NCBI RefSeq assembly: GCF_001005825.1 | Contig: NZ_LBHV01000005.1 | Span: 248,001-312,000, forward strand | DNA from: Rhizobium sp. LC145 | Lineage (GTDB): Bacteria > Pseudomonadota > Alphaproteobacteria > Rhizobiales > Rhizobiaceae | Length of the DNA stretch: 64,000 bases | Direction of reading: 5' to 3' | In this document: positions 31,910-43,057 of the stretch, piece by piece | How the letters are laid out: each line of letters opens with the position of its first letter | Position numbering within the stretch: the stretch's first letter is position 1 | Notes under the pieces: generated by a model | Told to the model about the DNA's origin: nothing | Databases searched by the model: none | The model's input: the letters and a program-made list of their open reading frames with translations, nothing else | Translations under genes and position numbers: made by a program

Positions 31910-34900
31910 GCCAGAACTCCTTTCATAGATGTTTTTTGGGTTTCCTCCGGCTGGACTTTCGGTAAGCGCCAGCCTTTCACGAGCGCATAGACGGCGGGAA
32001 TGACGACGAGCGTGAGGATCGTCGAAGAGACCATTCCGCCGATCATCGGGACGGCGATGCGTTGCATGATCTCGGAGCCCGTCCCTGTGCTCCATAATAT
32101 CGGCACGAGACCGGCCATGATGGCGACGACAGTCATCATCTTGGGACGGACACGTTCGACGGCGCCCACCATGATCGCTTCATGCAGGTCGGTCCTGGTA
32201 AGGGTCTTACCGCTTCTGCCGCATACCTCTTGCCGATCCTTGAGCGCGTGATCGAGATAGATCAGCATAATAACGCCGGTTTCAGCGGCCACGCCCGCCA
32301 ATGCGATGAAACCGACTGCAACTGCCACGGACGCATTGAAGCCCAACCACCACATCAGCCAGATGCCGCCGACGAGCGCGAACGGCAATGAGAGCATTAC
32401 GATGAAGGTTTCGGTCAGCGCACGGAAGTTCAGGTAAAGCAGCAGGAAAATCAGCGCGAGGGTGAGCGGAACGACGATGAGCAGCCTGGCTTTGGCACGC
32501 TCCAGATATTCGAACTGGCCGCTCCAACCGACAGAGTAGCCCGGTGGCAGTTCAATGCTTTTGGCGACGGCGTCCCGCGCATCGGCAACATAGCCTCCGA
32601 GATCCCGGCCGGCGATATCGACGAAGATATAGACCGCAAGCTGGCCATTTTCGGTTCGGATGCTGGTCGCTCCCCGGCTCAGGTTTACTTCCGCCACCTC
32701 CCCCAATGGAACGGATCCACCACCCGGGATTGCCACCTGAACCTCGCGGGCGATTGCCTGGGGATCGCTTCGGAACGCTCGCGGATAACGGACGGTCACC
32801 CCATACCGCTCGCGCCCTTCCACCGTCGATGTAACGACTTCCGCCCCCAGAGCCATTCCGATGACCTCTTGGACGTCGTCCACGGTCAGACCATATCGTC
32901 CGAGTTTGATGCGGTCTGGGATGATATCGAGGTAATATCCGCCGATCACACGCTCGGCATAGGCGCTTGATGTTCCCGATACGGTCTTTAAAACCGCTTC
33001 GATGTCTCGCGCGATGCGCTCCATTTCCTTGAGATCGGTGCCGAAGACCTTCACGCCGACAGGTGTGCGGATGCCGGTTGAGAGCATATCGATGCGAGCG
33101 CGGATCGGCATCGTCCAGGCATTTGAAACACCTGGAAACTGAAGTGCGGCATCCATCTCCTGCTTCAGGCTGTCGATGGTCACGCCGGGCCGCCATTCAG
33201 ATTTCGGCTTGAGGGTAATGATCGTCTCGAACATCTCGGTCGGAGCGGGATCGGTCGCCGTCAGGGCCCTCCCAGCCTTGCCGAAAACCGTCTTCACCTC
33301 AGGAAATGATTTGATGATGCGATCCTGTGTCTGCATCAGCTCCGCCGCTTTGGTGACGGATAGACCCGGCAGGGTCGTTGGCATGTACATGAGCGTGCCC
33401 TCGTTCAACGCGGGCATGAACTCGCTGCCGATCTGTCGTGCCGGCCATACTGTCACGGCCAGCGCGACCAACGCGATCAGGATCGTGATCGTTTTTGCCC
33501 GAAGGACCGTGGCAATAATCGGTCGATAGAGCCAAATCAGCAACCGATTGATCGGGTTCCTATGCTCGGGCACGATCTTGCCGCGAACGAACACGATCAT
33601 CAGGGCGGGCACCAGAGTGATGGAAAGAAGCGCCGCAGCCGCCATCGCAAACGTCTTGGTGAACGCCAGCGGACCGAATAGTCGCCCCTCCTGGGATTCC
33701 AGAGTGAAGATCGGCAGGAAGGAGACCGTGATGATGAGGAGACTGAAGAATAGCGCGGGCCCAACTTCGCTCGCTGCATCGATCAGGACCTGAGTTCTGT
33801 TCTTGTCAGGGGGGGCACGTTCAAGGTGTTTGTGTGCGTTTTCGATCATCACGATTGCGGCGTCGATCATCGCCCCAATGGCAATGGCGATCCCGCCAAG
33901 GCTCATGATGTTCGCGCCGATCCCCAACATCCGCATCGATATGAAGGCAATCAGAATGCCGATCGGAAGCATGATGATTGCGACCAAGGCGCTCCGGACA
34001 TGGAGAAGAAAGACGATGGTCACCAGGGCGACGACAATGGACTCCTCGATCAAAGTGCCCTTCAGGGTCTCGATTGCAGCATTGATCAGTTCAGAGCGGT
34101 CGTAGACCGGGACGATCTCGGTCCCGGACGGCAGGCTTTTCGCGACTGCCTCCAGGTTCTTTTTCACTCCGTCGATGACGGTAAGGGCATTGGAACCAAA
34201 GCGCTGAAGCACGATACCGCTCGCGACTTCCCCCTCGCCATTCAGCTCTGTAATGCCACGTCGTTCATCGGGAACGGCCTCAATCCGCGCAACGTCACGA
34301 AGCCGAAGCGCTGCTCCGTTTTCCGTCATGAGAACGATGTTCTCGATATCGGTGATGCCCTGCAGGTACCCCCTGCCTCGAACCATGAACTCAAATTCCG
34401 AAAGTTCGACAGTCCGGCCGCCGACATCCCGATTGCTGGCCCGGACAGCCTCGGCAACTTGCTTGAGGGTAATGTTCTGGGCACGCAGGCGGATCGGATC
34501 CACGACGACCGAATACTGTTTTACGAAGCCGCCGACGCTGGCCACTTCCGAAACGCCTTCCGCCTTGGAAAGACCGAAGCGGACAACCCAGTCCTGAAGC
34601 GATCGCAGTTCGGCCAGAGACAGTTCCTTGGCGATCAGCGCGTACTGGTACACCCAGCCGACGCCGGTTGCGTCGGGACCCAGACTGGGCGCGACGCCGT
34701 CCGGCAGACGGCCGGCCGCGGCGTTAAGATATTCAAGCACTCGGCTGCGTGCCCAATAGGGATCGGTTCCATCTTCGAAGATGACGTAGACGAACGAGAC
34801 ACCGAAGAAGGAGAAGCCCCGCACGACCTTCGACCGCGGGACGGTCAGCATGGACGTCGTCAGCGGGTAGGTGACCTGGTCTTCAACCACCTGCGGCGCT

Positions 34901-35067
34901 TGCCCGGGATAGTCCGTATAGACGATCACCTGGACATCCGACAGATCAGGAATTGCATCCAGCGGCAGCGTCCGGAGCGAATAAACTCCAGCCGCTATCG
35001 CCAACGCCGCTCCGACAAAGATCAGCAGCAGGTTGTGAGCAGACCATGCGATGACGCGGGCGATCAT
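31906..35067 (-). CDS. cusA: CusA-type heavy-metal RND efflux pump
   Basis: The 1053-residue protein is an HME-RND inner-membrane pump. Segments diagnostic of the Cu/Ag subgroup are present: LGGIAIAIGAMIDAAIVMIE in TM4 and PIRARIDMLSTGIRTPVGVK in the periplasmic domain. Two blocks of membrane helices flank each porter loop, as expected. It exports Cu(I) or Ag(I) from the periplasm or cytoplasm with CusB and an outer-membrane channel. Its ATG overlaps the cusB stop (ATGA). No cusC is adjacent; the nearest candidate channel is the TolC-type lipoprotein at 54767. Confidence 0.96.
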   Translation of the reverse strand: MIARVIAWSAHNLLLIFVGAALAIAAGVYSLRTLPLDAIPDLSDVQVIVYTDYPGQAPQVVEDQVTYPLTTSMLTVPRSKVVRGFSFFGVSFVYVIFEDGTDPYWARSRVLEYLNAAAGRLPDGVAPSLGPDATGVGWVYQYALIAKELSLAELRSLQDWVVRFGLSKAEGVSEVASVGGFVKQYSVVVDPIRLRAQNITLKQVAEAVRASNRDVGGRTVELSEFEFMVRGRGYLQGITDIENIVLMTENGAALRLRDVARIEAVPDERRGITELNGEGEVASGIVLQRFGSNALTVIDGVKKNLEAVAKSLPSGTEIVPVYDRSELINAAIETLKGTLIEESIVVALVTIVFLLHVRSALVAIIMLPIGILIAFISMRMLGIGANIMSLGGIAIAIGAMIDAAIVMIENAHKHLERAPPDKNRTQVLIDAASEVGPALFFSLLIITVSFLPIFTLESQEGRLFGPLAFTKTFAMAAAALLSITLVPALMIVFVRGKIVPEHRNPINRLLIWLYRPIIATVLRAKTITILIALVALAVTVWPARQIGSEFMPALNEGTLMYMPTTLPGLSVTKAAELMQTQDRIIKSFPEVKTVFGKAGRALTATDPAPTEMFETIITLKPKSEWRPGVTIDSLKQEMDAALQFPGVSNAWTMPIRARIDMLSTGIRTPVGVKVFGTDLKEMERIARDIEAVLKTVSGTSSAYAERVIGGYYLDIIPDRIKLGRYGLTVDDVQEVIGMALGAEVVTSTVEGRERYGVTVRYPRAFRSDPQAIAREVQVAIPGGGSVPLGEVAEVNLSRGATSIRTENGQLAVYIFVDIAGRDLGGYVADARDAVAKSIELPPGYSVGWSGQFEYLERAKARLLIVVPLTLALIFLLLYLNFRALTETFIVMLSLPFALVGGIWLMWWLGFNASVAVAVGFIALAGVAAETGVIMLIYLDHALKDRQEVCGRSGKTLTRTDLHEAIMVGAVERVRPKMMTVVAIMAGLVPILWSTGTGSEIMQRIAVPMIGGMVSSTILTLVVIPAVYALVKGWRLPKVQPEETQKTSMKGVLA

Positions 35068-36473
35068 GGCTCTACCTCCTGGGGCGTCATTGCATTGAGT
35101 GCAGAGGTAAGATTGCTTTCGGCGTCGAGCAGGAAGTTGGCGGAAATGACGACCTTCTCGCCCTCTTCAATGCCCTCTTTCACCTCGGACAGATCGTTTC
35201 CGCGTATACCCGGTTTCACGTTACGGGGTTCGAACCGGCCCTCCCCTTTGTCGACGAAAACGACCTGTCGGCTGCCAGTCTCCACGATGGCGGAGGACGG
35301 AAGGGCGATAACCGGCTGGTCATTGCCGGTCGCTATCTCGACCTCGGCAAACATGTTCGCCAGCAACCGGCCGTCGGGATTGGGAAGCTCGATGCGAACC
35401 TTTGCGGTTCTGGTCTGTGCCTGCACATCGGGATAGATGAGGCCAATGGTGCTGTGGAACTCCTCGCCCGGCAGGTTGGCCAGTTTCACGGTGACCGGTT
35501 GGCCGGCTTTTACGGATGCAAGATCGTACTCCGGCACGTCGGCTATGACCCAGACGGTGGAGCTGTCGGCGATGCGGAAGAGGACATCGCCTGCTTCGGC
35601 CATCATGCCGGTCGTGGCCGGCCGTTCCAGCACGACCCCATTGCTCGGGGCATAATATTGCAAGGACCGCGGAACCGCCCGATCCTTGGCAATCCCTCTG
35701 ATCGTGTCCTCCGGCACGCCGAGATTTCGAAGCTGCAGCCCGCCTCCGGCGTTCAGGTCGGCTTCGGCTCCGCCCCGGATCTGCGCGGCAAACTCTGCCG
35801 CCGCGCGAGCAATATCACCCGAATAGAACGAGAAGAGCCGATCGCCTCGAGACACCTGGTCACCGGTCGTTACGTTCGCGACATCGTCGATGAAGGCGTC
35901 GGTACGCATGGCAACCACCTGAATACGCCGCTCGTCGAACTGGACTGTGCCCGGCACACGTATCTTGCGCTGAATGATTTGACGTTCGGCGATGGCGGTT
36001 TTGACACCGGTTCGCTGGAGCTTGCCGAGCGATAGTCGAATTGACCCCGCATCCGCTTCTTCGCCCTCATAGACGGGCAGGTAGTCCATTCCCATGGAAT
36101 CCTTCTTCGGAACCGGTGAGGTATCCGGAAGTCCCATGGGGTTGCGATAGTACAAGACCCTGCGTTCCGCCTTGTTGACCTGCGGCGGCACATCGGCGCG
36201 GTCGAAGCTGATGTCTTCGCTTTCCAGCACGGCCTTGAAGGGGCGCCCATCATCCGTATTTCTAGGCCCTGACGAATACTCCGGCATCCCGTCGGGATGC
36301 CGATAGTAGATGATCCTGCCGCTCCCGGCGCTTTCTGATGGCGCGGCGACAGCCACGCCTTCCAGAAAGGCCGCGACGTGCCCTTGGCCGACACCATTTG
36401 TTCCGGCCGCATAGCCCGCCGCTCCAACGACGGCGAGCGTGGCGGTGCCGAGGAGAAAACGGGAGATACTCAC
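35064..36473 (-). CDS. cusB: CusB-type periplasmic adaptor with metal-binding domains
   Basis: The 469-residue membrane-fusion protein has an N-terminal anchor (residues 5-25). Two short metal-binding repeats follow, each with a YYR-P-G start: YYRHPDGMPEYSS near 56 and YYRNPMGLPDTSPVPKKDSM near 109. The second continues into GMDYLPVY, the heavy-metal-binding-domain signature. A hairpin and beta-barrel region carry VRIELPNPDGRLLANMFAEV. The start is a GTG that overlaps the fixH stop (GTGA). It links CusA to the outer-membrane channel and may hand over metal. Confidence 0.95.
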   Translation of the reverse strand: MSISRFLLGTATLAVVGAAGYAAGTNGVGQGHVAAFLEGVAVAAPSESAGSGRIIYYRHPDGMPEYSSGPRNTDDGRPFKAVLESEDISFDRADVPPQVNKAERRVLYYRNPMGLPDTSPVPKKDSMGMDYLPVYEGEEADAGSIRLSLGKLQRTGVKTAIAERQIIQRKIRVPGTVQFDERRIQVVAMRTDAFIDDVANVTTGDQVSRGDRLFSFYSGDIARAAAEFAAQIRGGAEADLNAGGGLQLRNLGVPEDTIRGIAKDRAVPRSLQYYAPSNGVVLERPATTGMMAEAGDVLFRIADSSTVWVIADVPEYDLASVKAGQPVTVKLANLPGEEFHSTIGLIYPDVQAQTRTAKVRIELPNPDGRLLANMFAEVEIATGNDQPVIALPSSAIVETGSRQVVFVDKGEGRFEPRNVKPGIRGNDLSEVKEGIEEGEKVVISANFLLDAESNLTSALNAMTPQEVEP

Positions 36474-36871
36474 GGCTTGGCCTGCAGAACGAGTTCACCC
36501 TGGACCGTCTCGGCCTCGCCCTGGACCTTCGCGGCCAGTTTGAAGCGCCAGCCGCCCTCCATGGAAAGGTTCGTTTTGAACCTATAGACGCCTGGCTCCT
36601 CGGACGGGACGGGTTCCACCTTTGTCGTCATGGCTTCCATTCCTTCAGGAGCCATGTCCATCCGCGTGGTGAAAATGACGGCATCGGGAACCGGTCTGCC
36701 CGTCCGCTTGTCATTCAACCGAACGGCCACAATCGCTTCCGGGCCCTGGTCCACCGCGGACTCGACAAGCTGGAATTCATAATCATTGGCTGCAGCAAAG
36801 GCGCCGACTGCGGGAGCATTGATCAGGAGTGCGGCGACAGCCACACGAACGCTGTAAATAATCGTCTTCAT
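36470..36871 (-). CDS. FixH-family protein
   Basis: The 133-residue protein has a signal peptide (IYSVRVAVAALLINAPAVGA) and an Ig-like FixH domain: YEFQLVESAVDQGPEAIVAV, FTTRMDMAPEGMEAMTTKVE and GVYRFKTNLSMEGGWRFKLA. Such proteins are frequent first genes of CusBA operons, and a Met-rich stretch (TRMDMAPEGMEAM) may bind copper. The ATG at 36871 precedes the signal peptide directly; the longer frame upstream is not used. It overlaps cusB by four bases. Confidence 0.88.
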   Translation of the reverse strand: MKTIIYSVRVAVAALLINAPAVGAFAAANDYEFQLVESAVDQGPEAIVAVRLNDKRTGRPVPDAVIFTTRMDMAPEGMEAMTTKVEPVPSEEPGVYRFKTNLSMEGGWRFKLAAKVQGEAETVQGELVLQAKP

Positions 36872-36968
36872 TGGAATCTCACTTGAGCGCGCGCTCGGCG
36901 TCGCCCGGACGTTGACGTCAGACCGCTCCGACGATCGGGCGGCCATTTCGAATGTCATTTGTGTGAGA

Positions 36969-37361
36969 TCAGGCCTTCGGAGGTCGCGCAGGAGGTTCCG
37001 AAATGGCGGACAGGTGGAGGCTTTCCCGCATGGGGGCATAAATCTGGTCGCCCAGCGCGACGTCGATCGTCCATTCCAAAGCGGGGGAGAGGTTCGCGAC
37101 GAGGCTAGTCGAACAAACCAGCGCCAGAAGGCAGGGTTTTCCGCAGTCCGGCTTCTTCACGGGCTTTTCTTCGGGGCAGCAGGGCATGCCGGCGTCTGTT
37201 TCCGGCATTCCGGCCATCTCCATCTGGCCGTCAGCCGATGAAGCCACGGTCGCCATAGCCGTACCAAGGCTCGCGGGGGCGAAGAGCACCCCGAGCAAGG
37301 CAAACAGCAATAAGAAGCGCCGAAGCGCAATGACCGCGACCATGCATGAATGTTCGCACAT
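36969..37361 (-). CDS. Small secreted Cys/Met-rich protein
   Basis: The 130-residue protein has a strong export segment (LRRFLLLFALLGVLFAPASL), a Met-rich stretch (GQMEMAGMPETDAGM), then a Cys cluster (PCCPEEKPVKKPDCGKPCLL) and a Pro-rich end (SEPPARPPKA). No named domain is evident. Start may be at 37361 or the ATG at 37343. It precedes fixH-cusBA and resembles in layout the small proteins at 43058, 49839, 54063 and 58492. A copper-sensing or copper-buffering role is an inference. Confidence 0.7.
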   Translation of the reverse strand: MCEHSCMVAVIALRRFLLLFALLGVLFAPASLGTAMATVASSADGQMEMAGMPETDAGMPCCPEEKPVKKPDCGKPCLLALVCSTSLVANLSPALEWTIDVALGDQIYAPMRESLHLSAISEPPARPPKA

Positions 37362-37438
37362 GGCGGCGACGGTGTGAAGTGGTTGTGTGCTAAAGTCGCC
37401 GCGACCAGGTGGCGCGGCCAGAAAATTTCAGATCGCTC

Positions 37439-37469
37439 TTGACCCTCCCACCGTTGGAAACTCCACATT
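37439..37469 (+). promoter_or_regulatory. MerR-type (CueR-like) promoter for copZ
   Basis: TTGACC and CACATT are 19 bases apart, the over-long spacing typical of MerR-activated promoters, and the spacer contains CCTCCCACCGTTGGAAA, an imperfect dyad. It lies 29 bases before the copper-chaperone start. The CueR encoded at 41816 is the obvious regulator. Confidence 0.6.
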
Positions 37470-37497
37470 GGAGTGGTCAAGCTGAATGGAGACCCCA

Positions 37498-37698
37498 ATG
37501 TACAAATTCGAAGTCCCGGACATGACCTGCGGCCACTGCGCGAGCACCGTGGAGAAGGCTATCAGAATGGCGGATCCGAACGCCTCGGCAAAGGTCGATC
37601 TCGACAGTAAAACGGTCTCCGTGGAGACAAAGATAGCTTCGGAGGTGATCAGTGCGTCCATCGCCGATGCCGGATACACGCCGTCGCTCTCGAAGTGA
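37498..37698 (+). CDS. copZ: CopZ-like copper chaperone (HMA domain)
   Basis: The 66-residue protein is a single heavy-metal-associated domain: MYKFEVPDMTCGHCASTVEK with the Cu(I)-binding Cys pair, then VDLDSKTVSVETK and ASIADAGYTPSLSK. It would carry Cu(I) to the P-type ATPases. I prefer the ATG at 37498, preceded by GGAGACCCC, over one 12 bases earlier. It is a single-gene unit ended by the hairpin at 37707-37736. Confidence 0.93.
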   Translation: MYKFEVPDMTCGHCASTVEKAIRMADPNASAKVDLDSKTVSVETKIASEVISASIADAGYTPSLSK

Positions 37699-37705
37699 CC
37701 AACCG

Positions 37706-38230
37706 TCAACGAGCTGCGTAGCCGCGCAGCTCGTTGTACCGAACGACCTGATCGCGACTTAAGACGTCAGCGAGTTGCAAATGCGCCGCCAGATGAATGT
37801 ACCTGAGGTTTGCCCTGCTCGCTTCGATCCCGTTCAGCTGCTGCCGTAGCTGGACCTCGTCGATCGACCCGGATCGAAAGCGAGTTTCCAACTTCGCCTC
37901 TAACGAATTCAGGCGTTCTCCCTCGTCAATGGCCGCCTTCTGCATCCTCGCGAACAATTCTTCCACCGTCCTCAGTTGCGTCGGCGTCAGCGCAAGCGCC
38001 TCTCTCATCGCAAGGACATGGCTCGGGCCGGGCACACCGTTCAGTTCGGCGGCTTTCGCCAATCCCCAGCCGCCGCCTCGCTTCAGTTCGGCAACATCGT
38101 CTGCAGAAAGACTTTTGATGTCGCGCTCTTCCTCCCCGGCATAGGGCGATATGTGATCACGATGGGCTTGTTGCGCCCATGCGGAGAGCGGGAGGAGCAA
38201 AAGTGCGAATACCAGAGCGTGGTTTTTCAT
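37706..38230 (-). CDS. Spy/CpxP-like periplasmic protein
   Basis: The 174-residue protein has a signal peptide (KNHALVFALLLLPLSAWAQQ) and a helical mature part with an LTxxQ-type motif (LALTPTQLRTVEELFARMQK) and LEAKLETRFRSGSIDEVQLR. Proteins of this kind act as periplasmic chaperones or metal sensors. The ATG at 38230 has a GAGGTT box. It diverges from the Crp/Fnr gene across a short spacer that holds a perfect palindrome. Its 3' end forms half of a bidirectional terminator with copZ. Confidence 0.82.
   Translation of the reverse strand: MKNHALVFALLLLPLSAWAQQAHRDHISPYAGEEERDIKSLSADDVAELKRGGGWGLAKAAELNGVPGPSHVLAMREALALTPTQLRTVEELFARMQKAAIDEGERLNSLEAKLETRFRSGSIDEVQLRQQLNGIEASRANLRYIHLAAHLQLADVLSRDQVVRYNELRGYAAR
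37707..37736. terminator. Bidirectional hairpin between copZ and the Spy-like gene
   Basis: CAACGAGCTGCG and CGCAGCTCGTTG form a perfect 12-bp stem with a 6-base loop between convergent genes. It overlaps the last codons of the leftward gene. Confidence 0.7.
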
Positions 38231-38282
38231 GGGAACCTCGGATTGTGTGACGGAACGACCTTGCCACGAACACCACTCGGGC

Positions 38283-38302
38283 GACATGATAGCGATCATG
38301 TC
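38283..38302. promoter_or_regulatory. FNR/CRP-like palindrome
   Basis: GACATGAT, AGCG, ATCATGTC is a perfect 8-bp inverted repeat with a 4-base spacer, close to the FNR/CRP family half-site pattern TGAT-N4-ATCA. It lies between the divergent Spy-like and Crp/Fnr genes and overlaps the latter's start region, as expected for autorepression. Confidence 0.6.
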
Positions 38303-38855
38303 ATCGTCATTACTAGACCGGTTGATCGCCGGATCAACGCTAAACAAGTCTGTCCCCAAAGGGGGGCACCTGTTCCATCGTGGCGATCAAGTGCAGTTCA
38401 TCTTCGTGGTTCTTGAGGGTTGTCTGAACTTGGTCCGCATTCAGAACGATGGCGACATGGCCGTCCTACAGCGCGCAACCGCGGGCACCATCTTTGCCGA
38501 AGCATCGTTATTCACGGATCGATATCATTGCGATGGGGTTGCCTCCGCTGCGTCCAAAGTCGCAGGCGTGCCGGTCGGCGATGTTAGGAATCTACTGAAC
38601 AGCCAGCCCGGCTCTGCAATGGCGTGGTCCATGCATTTATCGAATGAGCTGCAAAACAGCAGGAAACGATCGGAAATCGCCACCCTAAGGACCGTCTCAG
38701 CGCGGCTTGATGCCTGGATAGCTTGGAACGACGACGGCAGGCCAGCAAAGGGTGAATGGCGCCAGGTTGCCGCAGAGATCGGCGTTTCGCCCGAGGCACT
38801 CTACCGCGAACTCGCAAAGCGGCGGGCCCGGCAACATCGAAAATTGGAGGGCTGA
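38286..38855 (+). CDS. Crp/Fnr-family transcription regulator
   Basis: The product of about 189 residues has a cyclic-nucleotide-binding-type beta roll (VPKGGHLFHRGDQVQFIFVV, CLNLVRIQNDGDMAVLQRAT, GTIFAEASLFTDRYHCDGVA) and a C-terminal helix-turn-helix (GEWRQVAAEIGVSPEALYRE). No FNR-type iron-sulfur Cys cluster is evident. Starts at 38286 or 38298 both fall in the palindrome at 38283-38302, so it probably represses its own synthesis and that of the Spy-like gene. Its position in the copper island suggests a link to copper or redox stress. Confidence 0.85.
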   Translation: MIAIMSSSLLDRLIAGSTLNKSVPKGGHLFHRGDQVQFIFVVLEGCLNLVRIQNDGDMAVLQRATAGTIFAEASLFTDRYHCDGVASAASKVAGVPVGDVRNLLNSQPGSAMAWSMHLSNELQNSRKRSEIATLRTVSARLDAWIAWNDDGRPAKGEWRQVAAEIGVSPEALYRELAKRRARQHRKLEG

Positions 38856-38891
38856 AAAACGTCCGGGCGCAAGAAGACATTCCGACATAAC

Positions 38892-39032
38892 GTGCAACTC
38901 GTCCGGCAGCATCGGCTGCGGCCGAAAAGGCGCGCTCGGCCGGCTGTCGTGAGAACCGCGACACGGGAATTGATCTGGATTGGAGTGGTGTTCGCGTCGA
39001 TTGCCGTAACCGTCCTGGCGATGTCCGAGTAG
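38892..39032 (+). CDS. Possible small membrane protein
   Basis: A 46-codon frame starts at GTG and reads QLVRQHRLRPKRRARPAVVR, then RELIWIGVVFASIAVTVLAM and a stop. The pattern (basic N-terminus, one hydrophobic segment) is that of a small inner-membrane protein. There is no good ribosome site and no recognised family. It lies between the Crp/Fnr gene and the copA promoter. Confidence 0.35.
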   Translation: MQLVRQHRLRPKRRARPAVVRTATRELIWIGVVFASIAVTVLAMSE

Positions 39033-39218
39033 ACCGACGAGAACGTCAGCCGTGGCGCGAAGCAACCACGTCATTCATTGGTGCCGACACGAGGTTCGTT
39101 CTCGCCTGATCGGTCATGTTCCGCACTCGGGTACAGCGGAATGACCGCAAGCGTCGCCAGCAAGATTGTCCTGCGGATCGGCCAAAGATTTTGCGAACGG
39201 CAATCCTTCAAACACCTC

Positions 39219-39249
39219 TTGACCTTACCATGTTGGGAAGGTTTACCTA
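39219..39249 (+). promoter_or_regulatory. CueR operator/promoter of copA
   Basis: TTGACC (39219-39224) and TACCTA (39244-39249) are exactly 19 bases apart, and ACCTTACCA-TGT-TGGGAAGGT (39222-39242) is a near-perfect dyad of the CueR type. Transcription would begin just beyond 39255, so translation of copA cannot start at 39253. Confidence 0.88.
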
Positions 39250-39279
39250 TCTATGCAGTTAAGGAAAAGGACACCTCCG

Positions 39280-41760
<2,481 letters not shown>

Positions 41761-41815
41761 CAACCTGCGTTGGCTGTCCGGCTCGCCGGGCAGCCATCGT
41801 CGAAAGGAGATGATC

Positions 41816-42256
41816 ATGAACATCGGACAAGCGGCCAAGGCCAGCGGCGTTTCCGCGAAGATGATCCGCTACTACGAGCAGATCAAACTTATCACCCCGG
41901 CGCATCGCACCGAGGCCAGCTATAGGACCTATAGCGACAACGACATTCATACCTTGAAATTCATCCGAAGGGCGAGAGACCTAGGCTTTTCCGTCGAACA
42001 GATGAGGACGCTCCTCGCCCTGTGGCGGGATAAATCCCGAAGCAGCGCCGACGTCAAAGCCATCGCGTTGGAGCATGTCGCAGAGTTGGAACGGAAGGCA
42101 GCAGCCATTCAGGCGATGTCGAGGACGCTGAAACACCTGGCTCATCACTGCCATGGTGACGAGCGGCCGGATTGCCCGATTATCGATGAGATCGCGAAAG
42201 CACCCGATAACGACCTGCCCGCGATCGATGCCAAGTTTGGCGTCCACGCACTTTGA
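41816..42256 (+). CDS. cueR: CueR-family Cu(I)-responsive MerR regulator
   Basis: The 146-residue protein has the MerR helix-turn-helix (NIGQAAKASGVSAKMIRYYE), a second wing (RTYSDNDIHTLKFIRRARDL), the dimerisation helix and the C-terminal metal loop HCHGDERPDCPII with two Cys, as in CueR of alphaproteobacteria. The start at 41816 has AAGGAG at good spacing. It would activate copA, copZ and the oxidase operon through the dyads at 39219, 37439 and 42905. Confidence 0.95.
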   Translation: MNIGQAAKASGVSAKMIRYYEQIKLITPAHRTEASYRTYSDNDIHTLKFIRRARDLGFSVEQMRTLLALWRDKSRSSADVKAIALEHVAELERKAAAIQAMSRTLKHLAHHCHGDERPDCPIIDEIAKAPDNDLPAIDAKFGVHAL

Positions 42257-42377
42257 TTGGTGCAAGTTGGCGAATAGATACGGCTTTAGGTGGAGCCTGA
42301 CCGCTTGCTTCCGAAGCGGGCAAGTCGCTTCGCGTCGTTCGACCTATTGCAATACAAGCCCTTCGCCTGCGGTGACC

Positions 42378-42932
42378 TCATCGAGACCGAAATCGCGAAT
42401 GACAGGACGTACAGGTCTGAAGCATCAAATGAAACGCATGCTCCGCCGACAGTTTGGACATCGATGCCTGGCTTCTCACGCGCGTGCCGAGAGGACCGCC
42501 CCCGATCGCCTCCCCCTGCTTCATGAGCATATCATCGGACATGGCCTCCGGATGCCGTTCGGCTGCCGAAGACAAAGCATCCGCATAGGTCTTTAGGTCT
42601 CTAGCCAGCTCGGCAAACCGATCATGATCGGTTGCGATCACATCCGTAGCCTTCGATCCCTCGGCCACGGTCACCTTTGCAAATTGATCGACGAGACGCC
42701 GATCGGCCCGGTCGCTGATCGTCCTGGCCGCCGCCTTGAACCTCTCGGCCGAATAGGTTTCGGGCGTTTTGAACATGTCGGAGATTGTCTTTGCAGCGCC
42801 TGCGATTTCTTTCATGTCCGTCTGCCGCTCAGCCACAACCGGCATGGTCTGCCCGTTTGCGGCGAGAGAATTCGCCAATACGCAGAGCAACGTCAAAAGG
42901 GCACTTGACCTTCCTATCGTTGGAAGGGGCAT
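42378..42932 (-). CDS. Cytochrome c'-like (class II) protein
   Basis: The product of about 184 residues has a signal-like segment (SSALLTLLCVLANSLAANGQ), four-helix-type sequence (GAAKTISDMFKTPETYSAER, FAELARDLKTYADALSSAAE), and a C-terminal haem motif QTCTSCHSRFR, the arrangement of class II cytochromes c. Starts at 42956 and 42932 are both possible. The first residues overlap the copper-type MerR promoter that points the other way, so expression of the two may be linked. A link between this cytochrome and copper handling is only suggested by position. Confidence 0.75.
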   Translation of the reverse strand: MPLPTIGRSSALLTLLCVLANSLAANGQTMPVVAERQTDMKEIAGAAKTISDMFKTPETYSAERFKAAARTISDRADRRLVDQFAKVTVAEGSKATDVIATDHDRFAELARDLKTYADALSSAAERHPEAMSDDMLMKQGEAIGGGPLGTRVRSQASMSKLSAEHAFHLMLQTCTSCHSRFRSR

Positions 42933-42935
42933 TCT
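42905..42935 (+). promoter_or_regulatory. CueR-type promoter for the oxidase/ATPase operon
   Basis: TTGACC then, 19 bases on, CATTCT, with CCTTCCTATCGTTGGAAGG between as a symmetrical dyad. It is upstream of the secreted protein at 43058 and the following multicopper oxidase and Cu-ATPase. It lies in the 5' part of the divergent cytochrome gene. Confidence 0.8.
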
Positions 42936-43057
42936 AATCGTAAGTTGGTTTATCATAGGCCGTGTTCACGGTTCGTCGAACGCCTGCTTGACGAAGATCA
43001 AAGCAGGTACGCGGGGAACTTCTAAGATGGCCATAAGGCGAAAATGAGCTGAACACC

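Noticed and set aside
33826..35436. 536-codon frame antisense to cusA and cusB
   Set aside because: It crosses two real, overlapping genes on the other strand and matches no family.
39253..39279. Earlier ATG for copA
   Set aside because: It lies at or before the transcription start predicted from the CueR promoter; the ATG at 39280 has a ribosome site.
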